DNA of 64,000 nt from Epithemia pelagica (GCA_946965045.2 OX337228.1:5580001-5644000), one strand, 5' to 3'; shown: positions 40,089 through 51,480, counted from the stretch's first letter. Program-made: numbers and translations. Notes: generated by a model not told the origin, from the letters alone.

Positions 40089-40990
40089 CTACTTGAGTCT
40101 GTGAAGTTTGGCGACGGCAGGTTTCATCCATAGCCTTCTCGCCAGAACATGGTAGTCCATGAAATCGTTAATTGCCTCCATCAAATCGGCCTCGATGGAG
40201 CAATCCAGATAATTGTGACACATCATCTTTCTTGAAAAGAACATGGTCTTTGGTCGGTCGGGTGCGGCTGCAAGAAGATCTTTTCCGTGTTTGAAAGGAA
40301 CAATCTCATCGGCTTCCCCATGAGCAATGAAAACTGGACATTTCACACACTTGATACGATCGATATTTGGAAACATGTCCCCGAGAACTGTGAATCCTGG
40401 ATCAGGCATAACAATCCGATAAACGGAGGCAAAGGCGGCGTGAAGTATCAGGCCGGCTATAGGTTGACCATTGGAAGCTGCTTCCTCCGCTAAATAGCAT
40501 GAAGGGCCGGACCCCAGTGACCGGCCATAAAGGATTATATGTTCAGGTGGGATTTTTCTGGATTTTGTCATGTATTCATAAACTGCCTTGATATCGGCAT
40601 AGCAGTTGGCTTCGCTTGGTTCTCCTGAACAGAAAAAACAACGGACGGTGAGAGGGTCGAGATGCCAAATTTCTCATCCCCCAGCGCATCCGCGTGCTGG
40701 GCCCGAGTTTTCGTACCTGTGCTTTCCCCGTAGCCGGAATAATCGTAGGCGACAACGTTGACTTTCAGCCAACTAGACAGCTTTCGTAGACGTCGATACG
40801 CTGTGTTCAAATCCTCTCCGTTCTCATGAGAGTATAATACGGTCACGTTTGTCTTTGGGGAACGCCTCAAGTAAATTGCAGAGATGGTGTTCCCGCGAGA
40901 TGTCCTCAATCGAATCACTTCCGATGGGAACTCATATCGCTCACACTGAGGCGGACGGAAAAGGACGCTATTGACAAATGCATTCACCAT
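40089..40990 (-). CDS. Alpha/beta hydrolase, ABHD17-like
   Basis: Exons 40717-40990 and 40089-40624 (92-bp intron GTACGA...CAG, phase 1) give 269 residues. The family blocks are AYDYSGYGESTGEPSEANCYAD across the splice, the nucleophile elbow GRSLGSGPS (Ser), HGEADEIVPFKHG (acid) and CHNYLD (His), so the triad is complete. ABHD17 proteins are depalmitoylases of membrane-attached proteins in animals. The animal N-terminal Cys cluster for membrane attachment is not evident here, so localisation is open. Without splicing, the elbow and the YSGYGES block would be in different frames. Confidence 0.86.
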
Positions 40991-41669
40991 GGTTGCAATG
41001 ATCCCTCTCCAACCTAAAAGACAGATTCCGTAGCGACCGAGAATGTATGTTTTCGACGCAAGATGACTTCACAGTTGGAGTTGATTGTTTTTGGAGAAGG
41101 ACAACTATTTTGGGTGTTGGCGGTTGGCGGTTGTTGGCGGCGGCAGGTATCGTGTGAAGCGCAGGTGCACCATAGTAACCGACACTCAACAGTATTGCCA
41201 TTGGTCCGTGCAACATCGCTAGAGGAGGGCAGTACAAAATATTACTCCGAGCATGATCCGTATTATGGCCTCTTAAAATGCATTGAGGGACCAAAATTTA
41301 TAGTGAGTTCGTTCCGGGATATTCCAAGACTAAAATAGTTCTTCAGCGTGGTTCCAAGACCGTGGATGCGGGAACGACCGTTATCCCAATGTGCTCCACA
41401 CATTCAATGACACATTTTGGATGCGCGATACCGCAACAAGAATAATGGCACAAATGGATGCGCCACAGGACTACTCGTAGTGATTCGAGATCATTGGTAA
41501 ATCGATACACATGATGTGTTCTTTCTAATAGCTGTATTAAGGGATCATACGGCCACAATAACAGTGGCACAAATGGATGCGCCATGACTACTTGCAGTGA
41601 TTCGAGATCATTGGAAAATCGATACACATGATGTGTTTTTTCTAATAGCTAAATTATGTGATAGCTTTT
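40991..41669. other. Spacer with a tandem repeat, between hydrolase and UPF0301 genes
   Basis: 679 bp with no gene. The hydrolase-proximal part has GGCGGTTGGCGGTTGTTGGCGG near 41119-41140. The distal part holds two copies of a repeat of about 120 bp (see 41447-41655), just past the end of the double-UPF0301 gene. Confidence 0.5.
41447..41655. repeat. Two-copy tandem repeat, period about 121 bp
   Basis: GGCACAAATGGATGCGCCA starts at 41447 and again at 41568. The following GTGATTCGAGATCATTGG and AATCGATACACATGATGTG blocks are also shared, with scattered substitutions. Function unknown; it lies in the 3' flank of the UPF0301 gene. Confidence 0.85.
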
Positions 41670-43810
41670 CTATGTGTCCATGGACGGCTGGCCAAGAAGA
41701 AAGGTGGCCACCCAGCTGCGCAAAGCATCGTCACATAAGCTTGCGACCTTGACGTCAGTCTTGAATACGAGAGAATCACCATCGACATCATCTTCTCCCT
41801 CTCTTGCGTTGGAAGCGGATACTCCTGCTTCCCAACCATCCCCTCCAGCGTTTAGTGTTTGATTGAGATTGTCCACAGTCAGGATTTCCTGTTTTATTAT
41901 GGACTCCCAAACAGCGTCCGTTTGACTTGACGGGACAACCTCGAATCTTCCGCTTTTGATTTCCCCTTGTATGCCACGAGCAATCCCTCCTTCGCCTTTC
42001 GTCCATATACACAAACCAGATACCACCATAAAATCGTCGGGTTGAGCAAGTCCTTTCCCAACTGCGTTCACCATGTCCTCGGCCGTGCATTTCCATATTC
42101 CCTCCTGTTCAGGACCAAAAGGGCTTCCAACATTTGCCGCCCGCAAAAGAGATTTGCAGTGAAGCCACAGTAAAGGCTCACTTCCTTTTACACTGTATTG
42201 GCCACCAAATCTAAGCGGGAGCTCTACCAACCGTTCCTTCCCTGAGTCTTTCTCTGTAATCTGAATCTTGATCCCTTTCGTCGCTGGTCTATTCAGCATT
42301 GCTCCAATAGAAAAACTCTCGTCGTCCATTATTATCAATATCACAGACTTGTGAAAAACTTGATTTTCGAGGAGAAATGGAGATCGATCCGCAGAAGAAG
42401 CACGGACCAACGAACCTGCTGCGACATCTTCCCCTCTTGATGCCGCTGCAGCTCGGCTTACGAGACGGTCAATTGGGTTAGTTCTCAGGAGTTCTTGAGT
42501 CGAAGCGACTCCCTCAGGAACTTTGATTTTTTCGCCTGCCCCACCACCAGCCTCCAACGAAAGAAGATTTTGGAAAGCCCATTCCTTGAGCATCAGATCG
42601 TCAAAAGTACCAGTATTGCTGCGTGCTGTCTCTCCACGCCCAATCATTGACATCAACAGATCCCAAGTTTCTAGACCTGCGTCACGAGGGTCCAATCCGG
42701 CGCCGAGACGAGCAAGTTCTTTCAATAAAGTTTGAGAATCTGTTGCGACCATGTACCAGGACTTATTGTCCAGCTCTCCCATAAGTTGACCAGGAGCCCA
42801 TCCTGCGTAACCAGCCTTTCTCATTGTCAAAAATGGGATCAGGGGCCAGTGACTCGTCAAGCTCGGCACAAAGTATATGAAATGAACTTACAAATACCCA
42901 GAAGTCAGTCGACTTGGCAGCGCCAACTTTCACCAGTTTTTTTGCATTGTCAAATGTCGTCCACTGAATGTCCTTCATGACCGGAACACTTGCATCCACA
43001 ACACGAGGCTCCTTGAGCGAATGGAGACCTGGGGTGAAAAACTGTGAGAACTTGGATGTCGACACGAAAAGGCACCAACGACATCGAGAAAAAATCGAAG
43101 CACGTACATATGATTGAAGGACTTTTGGATTGAAGTCCCTCTACATCTCCTCCATACCAGACACGCCATTTTACACCGTCATTCGCGTCGTCATCAAGGG
43201 TGATGTCCGTCGGCCTATTCAGAATAATCGCACGAGTAAATGTTTTCTCATCGTGATCAACGATCAGTATTGCAGCTTTATGAAAGTATTGTTGGCGCAA
43301 TCCAAATCCATAAGCCTGCTCAACTCCTCCCAATATCACAGCACCCTTTTCAATTACTTTGCCACTGTCATATGCCCATTGCGATGGATCAAGTGGCGTC
43401 ATTTGGTCGTGAAGCGTTGATTGAGATGCGTTAAACGAAGAATCCGCCATGGTTTCGTCCGCAAAAAGAGCTCCTATACCATCCAGATCATCATCGTCAA
43501 GCGTGGCAGTAGCATTCCGTTGCACTGGTTGTGGCCTTTCTCCCATAACTAGCTTGGCTCGAAAACTTCTCCAGTCTTCACCCTCGCTGATTGCAACATC
43601 GTCATAGTCGTCCTCGTCGTCATCATCCTCATGCTCGTCGCCATCTTCTGCGTAGAGTGACAGTGGCAGTCGGTGAAAACGAGAGGGCATCGATTGCATA
43701 GATTTTGGCCATCTCGTCACACGAAAAGGTACAATGTTCGTCAAACTCATGGCAACCGAGAGGATGGTAGCCACCAAAAGTAAAGGAGCAGACATCAACA
43801 GATTCAACAT
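41670..43810 (-). CDS. Double-domain UPF0301 (YqgE/AlgH family) protein
   Basis: Exons 43108-43810, 42892-43028 and 41670-42815 (introns 79 and 76 bp) give 661 residues. An N-terminal hydrophobic signal (MLNLLMSAPLLLVATILSVA) is followed by an acidic stretch. Domain 1 reads GAVILGGVEQAYGFGLRQQY, FHKAAILIVDHDE, AIILNRPTD, WYGGDVEG, FWVFAGYAGWAPGQL. A second half repeats FHKSVILIIMDDE, AMLNRPATKG, LRFGGQYSVKG. The FWVF|AGYAGWAPGQL join across intron 2 matches the family, which supports the splice. AlgH/YqgE has no firm biochemical function; plant and algal forms are often plastid proteins. I see no clear A-x-A-F motif. Confidence 0.85.
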
Positions 43811-44342
43811 TATATCAACGGTTGTCTCAATACCAAACTCCAGTGTTATGCTAGGAAAACATGCAAAGGATAAGATCTCCTAGAGATGATGTCCACCAAG
43901 AGAAGGTCCCACCAAAAGATCGATGAAGATGTTAATGTTAGATCCAGATCCTGATATGTGCTGCGCAAGGTGGGATTCGTCGATCGTTGATTGATGCCAT
44001 CTATGAAACAAGCTATGTACTCCCTAGCGGCATTGTTAGTCCTGGATGATCGTGATTCATGAGTATGCGAATGTACCTCTACCAATTCACGAGCGGGAAT
44101 ATCCCTTCCGCTAGGGGGTACGTGCTATGTGCTATGTGCCCTTTCGTTTTTTAGAGGGTGATGTGAGAAAAAGGAGGCCGGACAGACGAACGGTCTCTCT
44201 TTTGTGCGATTTGCTCCAATCTCCATTCTCCAACCTCCAACGTGTCGTATTGTGTCTCTGGGAGTCTAATTGATGTCCTCCGTCACACCCTGTTGGGTTG
44301 TTCTGTTTTCCTTTGGTGCGCTGAATTTTCCAGAGGTGCGGC
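43811..44342. other. Divergent spacer between UPF0301 and NR2C2AP-like genes
   Basis: 532 bp of upstream sequence for both genes. A repeated word TACGTGCTATGTGCTATGTG lies at about 44119-44138. No ORF or RNA gene is supported. Confidence 0.4.
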
Positions 44343-44966
44343 ATGGATGGTATCCTTCTTTCCTCGCTCGGTTCGGGAGCAGTAGCAAGGTGAGTGACCT
44401 TTAAATAGGCATGGATATGAGGCTGGCCAACCACATGTCAGAAAGTCACATAACGTGTTGGATATAATCCCAACTCACTCAAACTTCTTCAATAATATTT
44501 CAGAGCTTCTTCTGTGCTGAATCGAAATGCAAAATTGTACGGTCCAATGAATGCACTTGACATTGAAAATTCGTCGACGTGTTGGAACTCTGAGGGGACA
44601 ACAAGCCATACCGAGACGAAACAACAATGGATCCAAGTGGAGTTTCCGGGACGGATTGTTCGCCCATGTGCTGTTTCTGTTCAGTTTCAGGCTGGGTTCT
44701 CATGTGAGACATGCCGTATACAGTTCCTGGAAGAGGACAAGACGAAAACGAGCCCATCAGGATCACTGTTCAAACTTGTAGGCCAAGAGGATTTATATTT
44801 TGAAGATGATCATTCATTGCAAAGATACGATTTGACTATGCCTGAGAACTGTTCAGCTATTCGATTTGTTTGCTTTGACAATTTTTCCGATCTATATGGG
44901 CGAGTCATTATTTATCAACTCCAAGTATGGGGCCTGGATACGGAGGAGACTGAGGAAAAGCCATGA
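44343..44966 (+). CDS. NR2C2AP: NR2C2AP homologue (F5/8-type C / discoidin-like fold)
   Basis: Exon 1 (44343-44389) codes MDGILLSSLGSGAVA. A 114-bp intron (GTGAGT...CAG, phase 2) leads to exon 2 (44504-44966), for 169 residues. Blocks shared with human nuclear receptor 2C2-associated protein, from memory of the family, are SVLNRN, STCWNSE, WIQVEFP, VQFQAGFS, YFEDDHSLQRY, IRFVCFDNFSDLYGRVIIYQLQVWG. The fold is a galactose-binding-like beta sandwich. The animal name reflects a receptor interaction that cannot apply literally in a diatom; the role is unknown. The unspliced ORF would begin at an internal Met (44514). Confidence 0.85.
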
Positions 44967-46106
44967 AGTTCACTTTTGCTTCTAAAATCTTGCATCAGAA
45001 CTCTGCCTCCTACCTTTGTGAGGTTTTGAAAGAGTCAAGTGCTCTTGTTATTACTGATTTGGGAAGTGCATCGGTCTTATGAAGAATTCGGTCATATTGG
45101 GTTGCTAAAGATAGTGATCGGACCTGATATCCCGCTACTTGTTGCCGAAGTGAGCTGGATAGCTCAACGGTAACAAAATCCATGGTTAATGCTGCACACG
45201 CCACGAAGGCGAGGATTCCCAGCTCGAAGCTATAAAGCGACACAAAAATCCGCAACAAGTCAAGGACCGATCGTTGTCACACTTGTAAAGGCAGCCTGGT
45301 CGTTCGACGACTATTTCTTGGCAGCATTTTCGCTCGTGGAGCGACTCATGTATCTGATATGGGATGTCGATATTTGGCATGAGGGAATTGGATTTCCGTT
45401 GTTCTGTTTGGGCTTTGAGTGCACCTTTTCTTTTGTGGCGCACCTCCCTTTGTGCTATGTGCGCGTTGGAGCATGGGTGCACCCAAAAGTGATAGTCTAT
45501 TTCAGCTGCCGTGGCAGTCTCGCAGGACATACTCGACCGACTGCCCTGGCGCCATTTCGACGCGGGGGAACAGCCCTCCGGTGACGGGGGCCACACACAG
45601 ACGACCATTTTTCCGGACCCTGTAAGTGTAAGTGGTCCTCCCAACCCAACAAAGCACGGTCGTGGGGAATCGAACCCTGGACCCTCGCATGAGAGACCAG
45701 AATCCGGCCACAGACCGCTGAGCGTCGTACCGCTCGACCAAGACTGCTGGTAACCCTCCTCTTTACATGTAGAACTTCGGCCGCCTATTAGTCGCAGGAT
45801 TGCCTCCTCCATTTTGAAAGATTTGTGTGGTTCGACTTTGTGCAGCAGACTTCGTGTAGAGGGTCTCCAAGTTCCAAATCCATCAAAGTTCGTCTCTCTT
45901 CGGGTGTTTCCGGACAACATCGTATCGGTGTGACGCCGCAGTTAAAGCAGACACACTGGTCAGTCATCTCTGCATCACTTGATGGGAGATCTGCTGGCTT
46001 TGAGTGTAACCCTTGTTCATTCGCAGAGACAACTCCATCTTAAGACAAGAAACACATACAACACTGTGCTTATGGAGAGGAAGCGAGAGCAGAGTTGGGA
46101 GGCGCG
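44967..46106. other. 1.1-kb spacer containing a tRNA-derived SINE candidate
   Basis: No supported protein gene. A minus-strand frame at 45010-45183 (MDFVTVELSSSLRQQ..., 57 residues) reads fairly like protein but has no neighbouring exons I can join. The GC-rich part 45489-45757 has pol III promoter boxes (separate entry). The remainder up to 46106 includes the promoter of the PWWP gene. Confidence 0.45.
45489..45757 (-). repeat. Candidate tRNA-derived SINE
   Basis: On the minus strand, box A-like TGGTCGAGCGG (45730-45740) and a perfect box B GGTTCGATTCC (45665-45675) are spaced as in tRNA genes. A D-arm stem GTCG/CGAC is present, but the acceptor arms do not pair, so it is not a functional tRNA. 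About 170 bp of GC-rich sequence unlike its surroundings follows downstream of box B. Head plus unrelated body is the layout of a tRNA-derived SINE. No A-tail or target duplication is convincing. Confidence 0.4.
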
Positions 46107-49029
46107 ATGATGTCAAGAAAACTGGTGAATAAGAAGAGACAAAAGGCAACGCAAAAGACGCCAAACTCAGATTCGAACGACAGTGAGAAACAACCCGCAG
46201 AGGAAGTCGGAAAGAAAGAAAATTTGAGCCCCGAAGAAGCTCAAGCGTTGGATGGAATTGATCTCTTGGATGACGAACTAGATGACGCTGATGATCTACA
46301 TCCCCATATTGGTGAGATGCCAAGCTTGGAGCCAGATGCACGAAACGATAAGAAACCAAAACGGAAGACAAAAAAAAGTAAAAGCACCAAAAAGAAGAAA
46401 ACTGTCACCAAAAACGATGAGTCGAAGAAAATCAAATCTTCTAAACCCACCAAAGACCAGAAGAAGAGGAATGAAAAACTTCTGAGAGAAGCCATTGCGG
46501 AGGCAAAGAGGGATTTCGAAGCAGATAGAGCGGCTGTTCTTGATCAGGTTCCATCTAAAGTTCAGGATATGTTTGGACAGGTCGGATTTGGTAAGTGGGG
46601 CAAGAATATGTTGCCGGTGCTGATATTGGGACCATACACAGTCCCGCCTGGACAAGCACGCGACACGTGGATGGAGATGTTTAACAAGGTACGACGGATA
46701 TCGCATTGAACGGACACTGGCAGCAGTCCAATCTCACCTCCCATTACTTTAGATGCAAGAAAATGGCCGACCTTTAGAAAAAATGCCGTACCTTGTGTTC
46801 TGGTACGGCGAGATAAACCCAAAGGACTTCTACAGCATTATCCCTCAGAGCAATTTTATCCCTTACGAAAAAGCGCCTTCGAAAATGCTGAACTATGCAA
46901 CAAAGGCGGAAGCTAAACGTGATAAGGGTGTCAAACTTGCCACGGAAGACAAACAGAAAATACGAGCAATGGAGCAGCTACAGGAAGACTTGAAAAAAGA
47001 TCCAGGAGAACGACGACAGGGGGATATTACCTTTCAAGAGGGATACCAAATGCTCACAATGCGAGATGTAGAGGAACTAATTGACGCAGAAAATGGACAG
47101 TTGTCTACGGATGAAGATGATGACGTCGTGTCGGATAAAGACGACGAAAGCATTCAATCGATGGAAAAGTCTCCTGAAGTGGAAGAAGACCTATCGGTGT
47201 TGGAAGATTCTGAGAATGAGGAACTCGACTTTGTAGAGGAGAAAAGCTCCAAAAAGAAAAAGTCTACCGGACGTCGAAAATCTACTGCAAAAGCTAGCTC
47301 TTCTTCCACAAAGAAGCGATCCGCTTCAAAAGGAGTTACCTCAATGACGAGTACAGATAATGTTGTTAGAGCGGCGGAGGAGTTGGATAAGGCTAATGAT
47401 AAAGCAGAAGAAGAGAAAGTGTCTGTTAAAAAGCGAAAGCGACCATCAAAGGTTTCATCGAAAAGCACCAGTGAGGATGGGCATATTGGAACGGGCACGA
47501 AAGGTGGCAAAACAAAACTTCGTGACAAGAAAAAGCCCAAGATTAATGCGACAGAGATAACTCATGAAGATGAAAAATCAGTTGGGGACGACGACATATC
47601 TGGTAAAGGGCCGGAAGAAGATGTAGAGCTTGATTCAGAGAGGCCAGCAAAAAAGCGCAAAAAGGGCAAGGGATCATTATCGTCTTCGGTGAAGAAAAAG
47701 AAAGGGAAGAAAGTGGCCAAGTCAGATGAAGAATATGAAATAGATGATGATGAAGAAGAAGAAGACGACGCTCGTCGATCTACTACCTCGAAATCGAAAA
47801 AGTCTCGTCGAAAGCAAGATGATCTTGAGGACAATGAACAGGTAGATGGAGATGATAGCTCGGACGAGGTGGACAAAAGGAAAAGAAAAAAGTTACGTAG
47901 GAGCCGAAATTTAGAAAATGGTGAGAATGACGCCTCAGTGGAGGAGCAGACTTCAAAGAAGTCTACCAAAAAGGCGAAAAAGCTACGACACGACGGTGAA
48001 GAGGGCAATGATGAAACAGAAACCCGCGATAAAACAATGATCGGGAATGCAGAGCTTGCCTTTCGCAAGAACGAAGAGGAATTTGAGCCCGTTCTTCGGA
48101 AGTGGCGCTCGGCCATTGAGCACAAAGCGGTGGAGGATATTGATCAGTGCTTATCAGAAATCCTGAGTGGACTGTCTACCTTGTGCGCGCGCTTCATTGA
48201 GATATACAACATTGCTTTTTACTTGAAAGAATCCAAAGCCATCTTCAAGCAACGAAAAGCAGGACTGGACCGGTACCAAGAGCTGAGAAAATCGATAAAA
48301 GAGCATTATGATGGTGCAAAGAAAAATCTGCCTTCCTTCAAACCCGTCATAAACTTTCCCGATCTTCTGTCCCCTATCAACATCGAATCTAACAGCATCG
48401 AACCAAATTCTTCACAGAAATCGAAGTCATCAGTACCCCAAAATGGCGAAGATGTAAGGACCCATGATGAAAGTGTCAGTGAAAAGGACAAGAAAGAAGC
48501 CTCGGTCTCCATTTCCAACGGGGAAGGACAAGTGCGCGATCAAATCGTTAAAGCGAAAACGCAGGATTCACATTCGACTGGAGATGTACAATCAGCGACG
48601 GACGCAAACAATAGAATTCCTAAAAAAGGTGACAAGGACCTGAACGTGACTCAGCAAGATGATTCAAATTGGATGAAATCCCTAGCGACTGTCGATACGT
48701 CGGATTCTCAAAGGCTGTTGGCCCTTGAGTTTCTGCGCGAGATGGCGTTGCATTTTCCGGACAAGGAAGTTGAGGTTGATTCTGTAGCTATTCACGTTGA
48801 AAGGGCGCTATTTTCGTGGGCAGACTCCACCGTGTCTCCAAAGTATTGGGAACGCCTCCACGTTGTAATTTCGGGTATCTGTGGGGAAGTCGAGCCCGGG
48901 CCAATAATGCGTGAGCTCCTCGAAGGAAAGATTAAGAATCCAGAGGATCTGATCAAATGTTCTGAAGAGAAGCTGAGCTCTTCTTTCTTCTCGGGAGAAG
49001 CAGGAAGAGAAGCAAGAGGTGATGAATGA
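46107..49029 (+). CDS. PWWP-domain, lysine-rich chromatin protein with LEDGF IBD-like helical region
   Basis: Exons 46107-46688 and 46753-49029 (64-bp intron GTACGA...TTTAG, phase 0) give 952 residues from MMSRKLVNK. After a Lys-rich N-terminus, a PWWP-like fold crosses the splice: VGFGKWGKNMLPVLILGPYT, then MPYLVFWYGEINPKDFYSII and FIPYEK. A very long Lys/Glu/Ser-rich stretch follows (nuclear, charged). Residues about 640-710 (WRSAIEHKAVEDIDQCLSEI, LSGLSTLCARFIEI, FKQRKAGLDRYQEL) resemble the integrase-binding-type bundle of HDGF/LEDGF proteins. PWWP domains read methylated H3K36 in known proteins. The IBD assignment is inference from pattern and order; the PWWP is moderately secure. Confidence 0.68.
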
Positions 49030-49157
49030 TAACAAGAGGGTTTCATGTTAAACCAGTGTAAATCAGTTGTTTCCGATCGCTGTGTGGGTGCAGTGGAAGT
49101 ACAAACATTGACGCCAACAATAGAATGATAGATGGTTTGTCTATGCTCGACACTACA

Positions 49158-50972
49158 CTATTTTTTATCTTGCGCCATGGCGATGGAAGTTAATAGACCA
49201 TCCAGCTCACCGGCCACGTGGAGAAGTGTTCGTTGAGCTTTCACTTCTTCTGCAACCTGCCGCCTCAGTTTCTGAAACAGCTCATCGACAATGTCGGATT
49301 GTCCAGCCAAAGCTCCATAAATATCAATGAGTCTATTTGCCACAGTCAATAGAATGCATGTATACTTGGGGTTGTTGACGTAACGAATGGTAAAACTGAG
49401 AAGAGGTTCCACCGTCTCTTCGTCTCGATTGGCCAGCGCTGTTGTTAATCCTTGTCGCCTCCCCAGTTCTTCGATAACCGCCGCAACAGACGCAGGATCC
49501 CGTGTTCTCAGCACTTCGTCAAGAGCATCACCATACCGAAACTGCTTTAGAGCCAAGTCAAATTTTTGAAGCTTCCTGCTCCTTCGAATTTCTTGTGGAA
49601 TAAAGTCCCCTACAGCCGGATCTGCGTTCATACCTCGGGTAAAGAAAGCGAAAGATCCAGCTCTAGGTTCTCTTGAGCGTTTCTTTGACACAATGCTAGG
49701 TCCTCGTTGCCGAACAAGACATGTCCCCTCAATAGTTCCCAGGGCCAGGCGGCTCTGTGTTTCACTAAAGGCCAATGCAGTTATAGCAACTGGGAAAGGA
49801 ATACCAACAAGATGCTTCAGGTATCCCGAGCTGCTATCCCAAGAATGAACACGAATCAACGCATCCAGACCGCCAGTCAATATACGCATCATGGTCTCAT
49901 CGTCTTCGTCGTTTGTTCGCGGTACTGCTACAAGCGAGGTGATTGTCTTGCGATGATGCGACAAGGTCTTGCAAACACATGCTCCAGTCAACGGGTTCCA
50001 CACTTTAATTTGCGTTCCACCAGCAGACAAAACCCAGACAGGAACATCAGGATCTGAGCTAGGCATAAGTAAAAGTGCCTCGACAGGTGATCCATGTATC
50101 AAAACAGACAAACATCGGTTCTTTTTTTCAGGGCCATCATCCGATGTCTCCAAATTCCAAATACGAAGTGAGTGATCATAGCTTCCTGTGAAAGCCAAAT
50201 CGGGATTCGGCCACTGCGATCTGGATTGAAGAGGTGCCTGCCAGAGCGCAGCGCAACGAATTGTATCTCGATGGCCCGACAACTCCATACTAGCATGTCC
50301 CCCCGACACTACGGACTCGGCGACAGACCAAACACGGGCAATGGCATCGTCTCCAGCACTTAAAATACTCTGGCCATCTCGAAACCATGAAACTGATCGA
50401 ATGGCGAGAGAGGTTGGAGATTGGAACGTGCACAAGGTGCCCCTGGTCGTTGCGTCTGAAACCCTTATTTGTCCATTATCTGTACCAACCGCAAGCAATC
50501 TTCCGTCGTGTCGATAAGCAACAGCAAGGGCGAGACTCCCTCCTGTTTGAACTTGTCGATCTGCTTCAACACCTTCTTGTTCTTTCCCTCTGTTCGAATG
50601 GTCACGAAGGACTCGATGCAATGAAGACTGTGGCGTTGTACCATAAAGTCTAACTCGAGGACCACTTGCCACAGCCATCGGACTCACATGAGAAAATGAT
50701 GGAGGCCCAAATACGACTCCATGTACAACTGCAGCTGAGCTCACGTGAAGCTTTGCCTTTCGAGGATGAGCAAAAGTCGGTGCTTTGCCAATGTATTGAC
50801 CCAAGCCAAACTTTTCTGCCCAATACCGTGATTCATGCGAATTGGCTTCCGCACCTGGGAGACTGTTCTTGAAGGAGGCAGTTGACGACCGTTTAGAACG
50901 AACATCTAGTGCTGGTTTTATGCTGTTATCCACCGGTTTCTCGGAATTGATTTCCGTAGACATCATGGTCAT
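49158..50972 (-). CDS. UTP15: U3 snoRNP-associated protein UTP15
   Basis: 604 residues from ATG 50972 (MTMMSTEINSEK); the frame extends further only with non-ATG codons. It has an N-terminal WD40 propeller (VRLYGTTPQ, LAVGTDNGQIRVSD, GDDAIARVWSV, TGSYDHSLRIWNL, LSAGGTQIKVWNP, TGGLDALIRVHSWD, LALGTIEG). The UTP15-specific C-terminal helical domain follows (LKQFRYGDALDEVLRTRDPA, VIEELGRRQGLTTALANRDE, VDELFQKLRRQVAEEVKAQR). UTP15 is part of the t-UTP/UtpA complex of the small-subunit processome in the nucleolus, needed for 18S rRNA processing. The order of both domains makes this a firm call. Confidence 0.93.
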   Translation of the reverse strand: MTMMSTEINSEKPVDNSIKPALDVRSKRSSTASFKNSLPGAEANSHESRYWAEKFGLGQYIGKAPTFAHPRKAKLHVSSAAVVHGVVFGPPSFSHVSPMAVASGPRVRLYGTTPQSSLHRVLRDHSNRGKEQEGVEADRQVQTGGSLALAVAYRHDGRLLAVGTDNGQIRVSDATTRGTLCTFQSPTSLAIRSVSWFRDGQSILSAGDDAIARVWSVAESVVSGGHASMELSGHRDTIRCAALWQAPLQSRSQWPNPDLAFTGSYDHSLRIWNLETSDDGPEKKNRCLSVLIHGSPVEALLLMPSSDPDVPVWVLSAGGTQIKVWNPLTGACVCKTLSHHRKTITSLVAVPRTNDEDDETMMRILTGGLDALIRVHSWDSSSGYLKHLVGIPFPVAITALAFSETQSRLALGTIEGTCLVRQRGPSIVSKKRSREPRAGSFAFFTRGMNADPAVGDFIPQEIRRSRKLQKFDLALKQFRYGDALDEVLRTRDPASVAAVIEELGRRQGLTTALANRDEETVEPLLSFTIRYVNNPKYTCILLTVANRLIDIYGALAGQSDIVDELFQKLRRQVAEEVKAQRTLLHVAGELDGLLTSIAMAQDKK

Positions 50973-51480
50973 GGTATGATATTGAGGATATTGGATGGAT
51001 ATGATCGATCCAATATATGCGACCTTTCTGCGTTCCAAATGTCATTTTGAATATTGGCAGATAGCTATGTATTACTCCCTTTGTCAAATTTAGTTCACTC
51101 CTAGCTGAGTAGGAGTGTTCCCTCACTCCTACCTTACTCCAAGCTCATTCAAACCTTTTATTTTGGGCTTGCTAATACGACAATGTCACAACAGAGATCA
51201 ACATTCATGGGCCAATTGCCTGACCCAAAACCGGCATTACAAAAGATTGCTGTCCACTCTGACATATCGACTGGAAAGTTCCATATCCTACACCCCAATT
51301 CGCACATTCTTGTCAGCTCTCGAGGACAACAGTACTTTGAGCTCGGTCCCTGAAGCCTATCGACATGGTCATGTTGCGAAGTGTGTCTCTAAGAAAACAT
51401 AGACAAGAAAGAATAAGAAAACTCGTTTGGTTTCGATCATGCATAAACTAGCAGTGGCGAGCGTTGACAAAGTCTATGAT
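50973..51480. other. Spacer between RPN8 and UTP15 with one possible small ORF
   Basis: 508 bp of upstream sequence for UTP15 and 3' flank of RPN8. It holds an inverted repeat at 51098-51119 (CACTCCTA ... TAGGAGTG) and a 56-codon plus-strand ORF at 51183-51353 (separate entry). Confidence 0.45.
51183..51353 (+). CDS. Possible small protein, 56 residues
   Basis: Starts MSQQRSTFMGQLPDPKPA and ends GQQYFELGP. Composition is protein-like and an ATG is present, but there is no recognised family. It could be chance; there is no splice or neighbour evidence. Confidence 0.25.
   Translation: MSQQRSTFMGQLPDPKPALQKIAVHSDISTGKFHILHPNSHILVSSRGQQYFELGP

Noticed and set aside
45660..45757. Functional tRNA gene
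   Set aside because: Box A, box B and the D-arm are present, but acceptor arms do not pair and no anticodon arm can be drawn; a tRNA-derived repeat fits better.
45186..45920. 244-codon minus-strand ORF near the SINE candidate
   Set aside because: It crosses unrelated sequence blocks, has Ser/Cys/Arg-heavy composition and no motif; better explained by GC-rich non-coding sequence.
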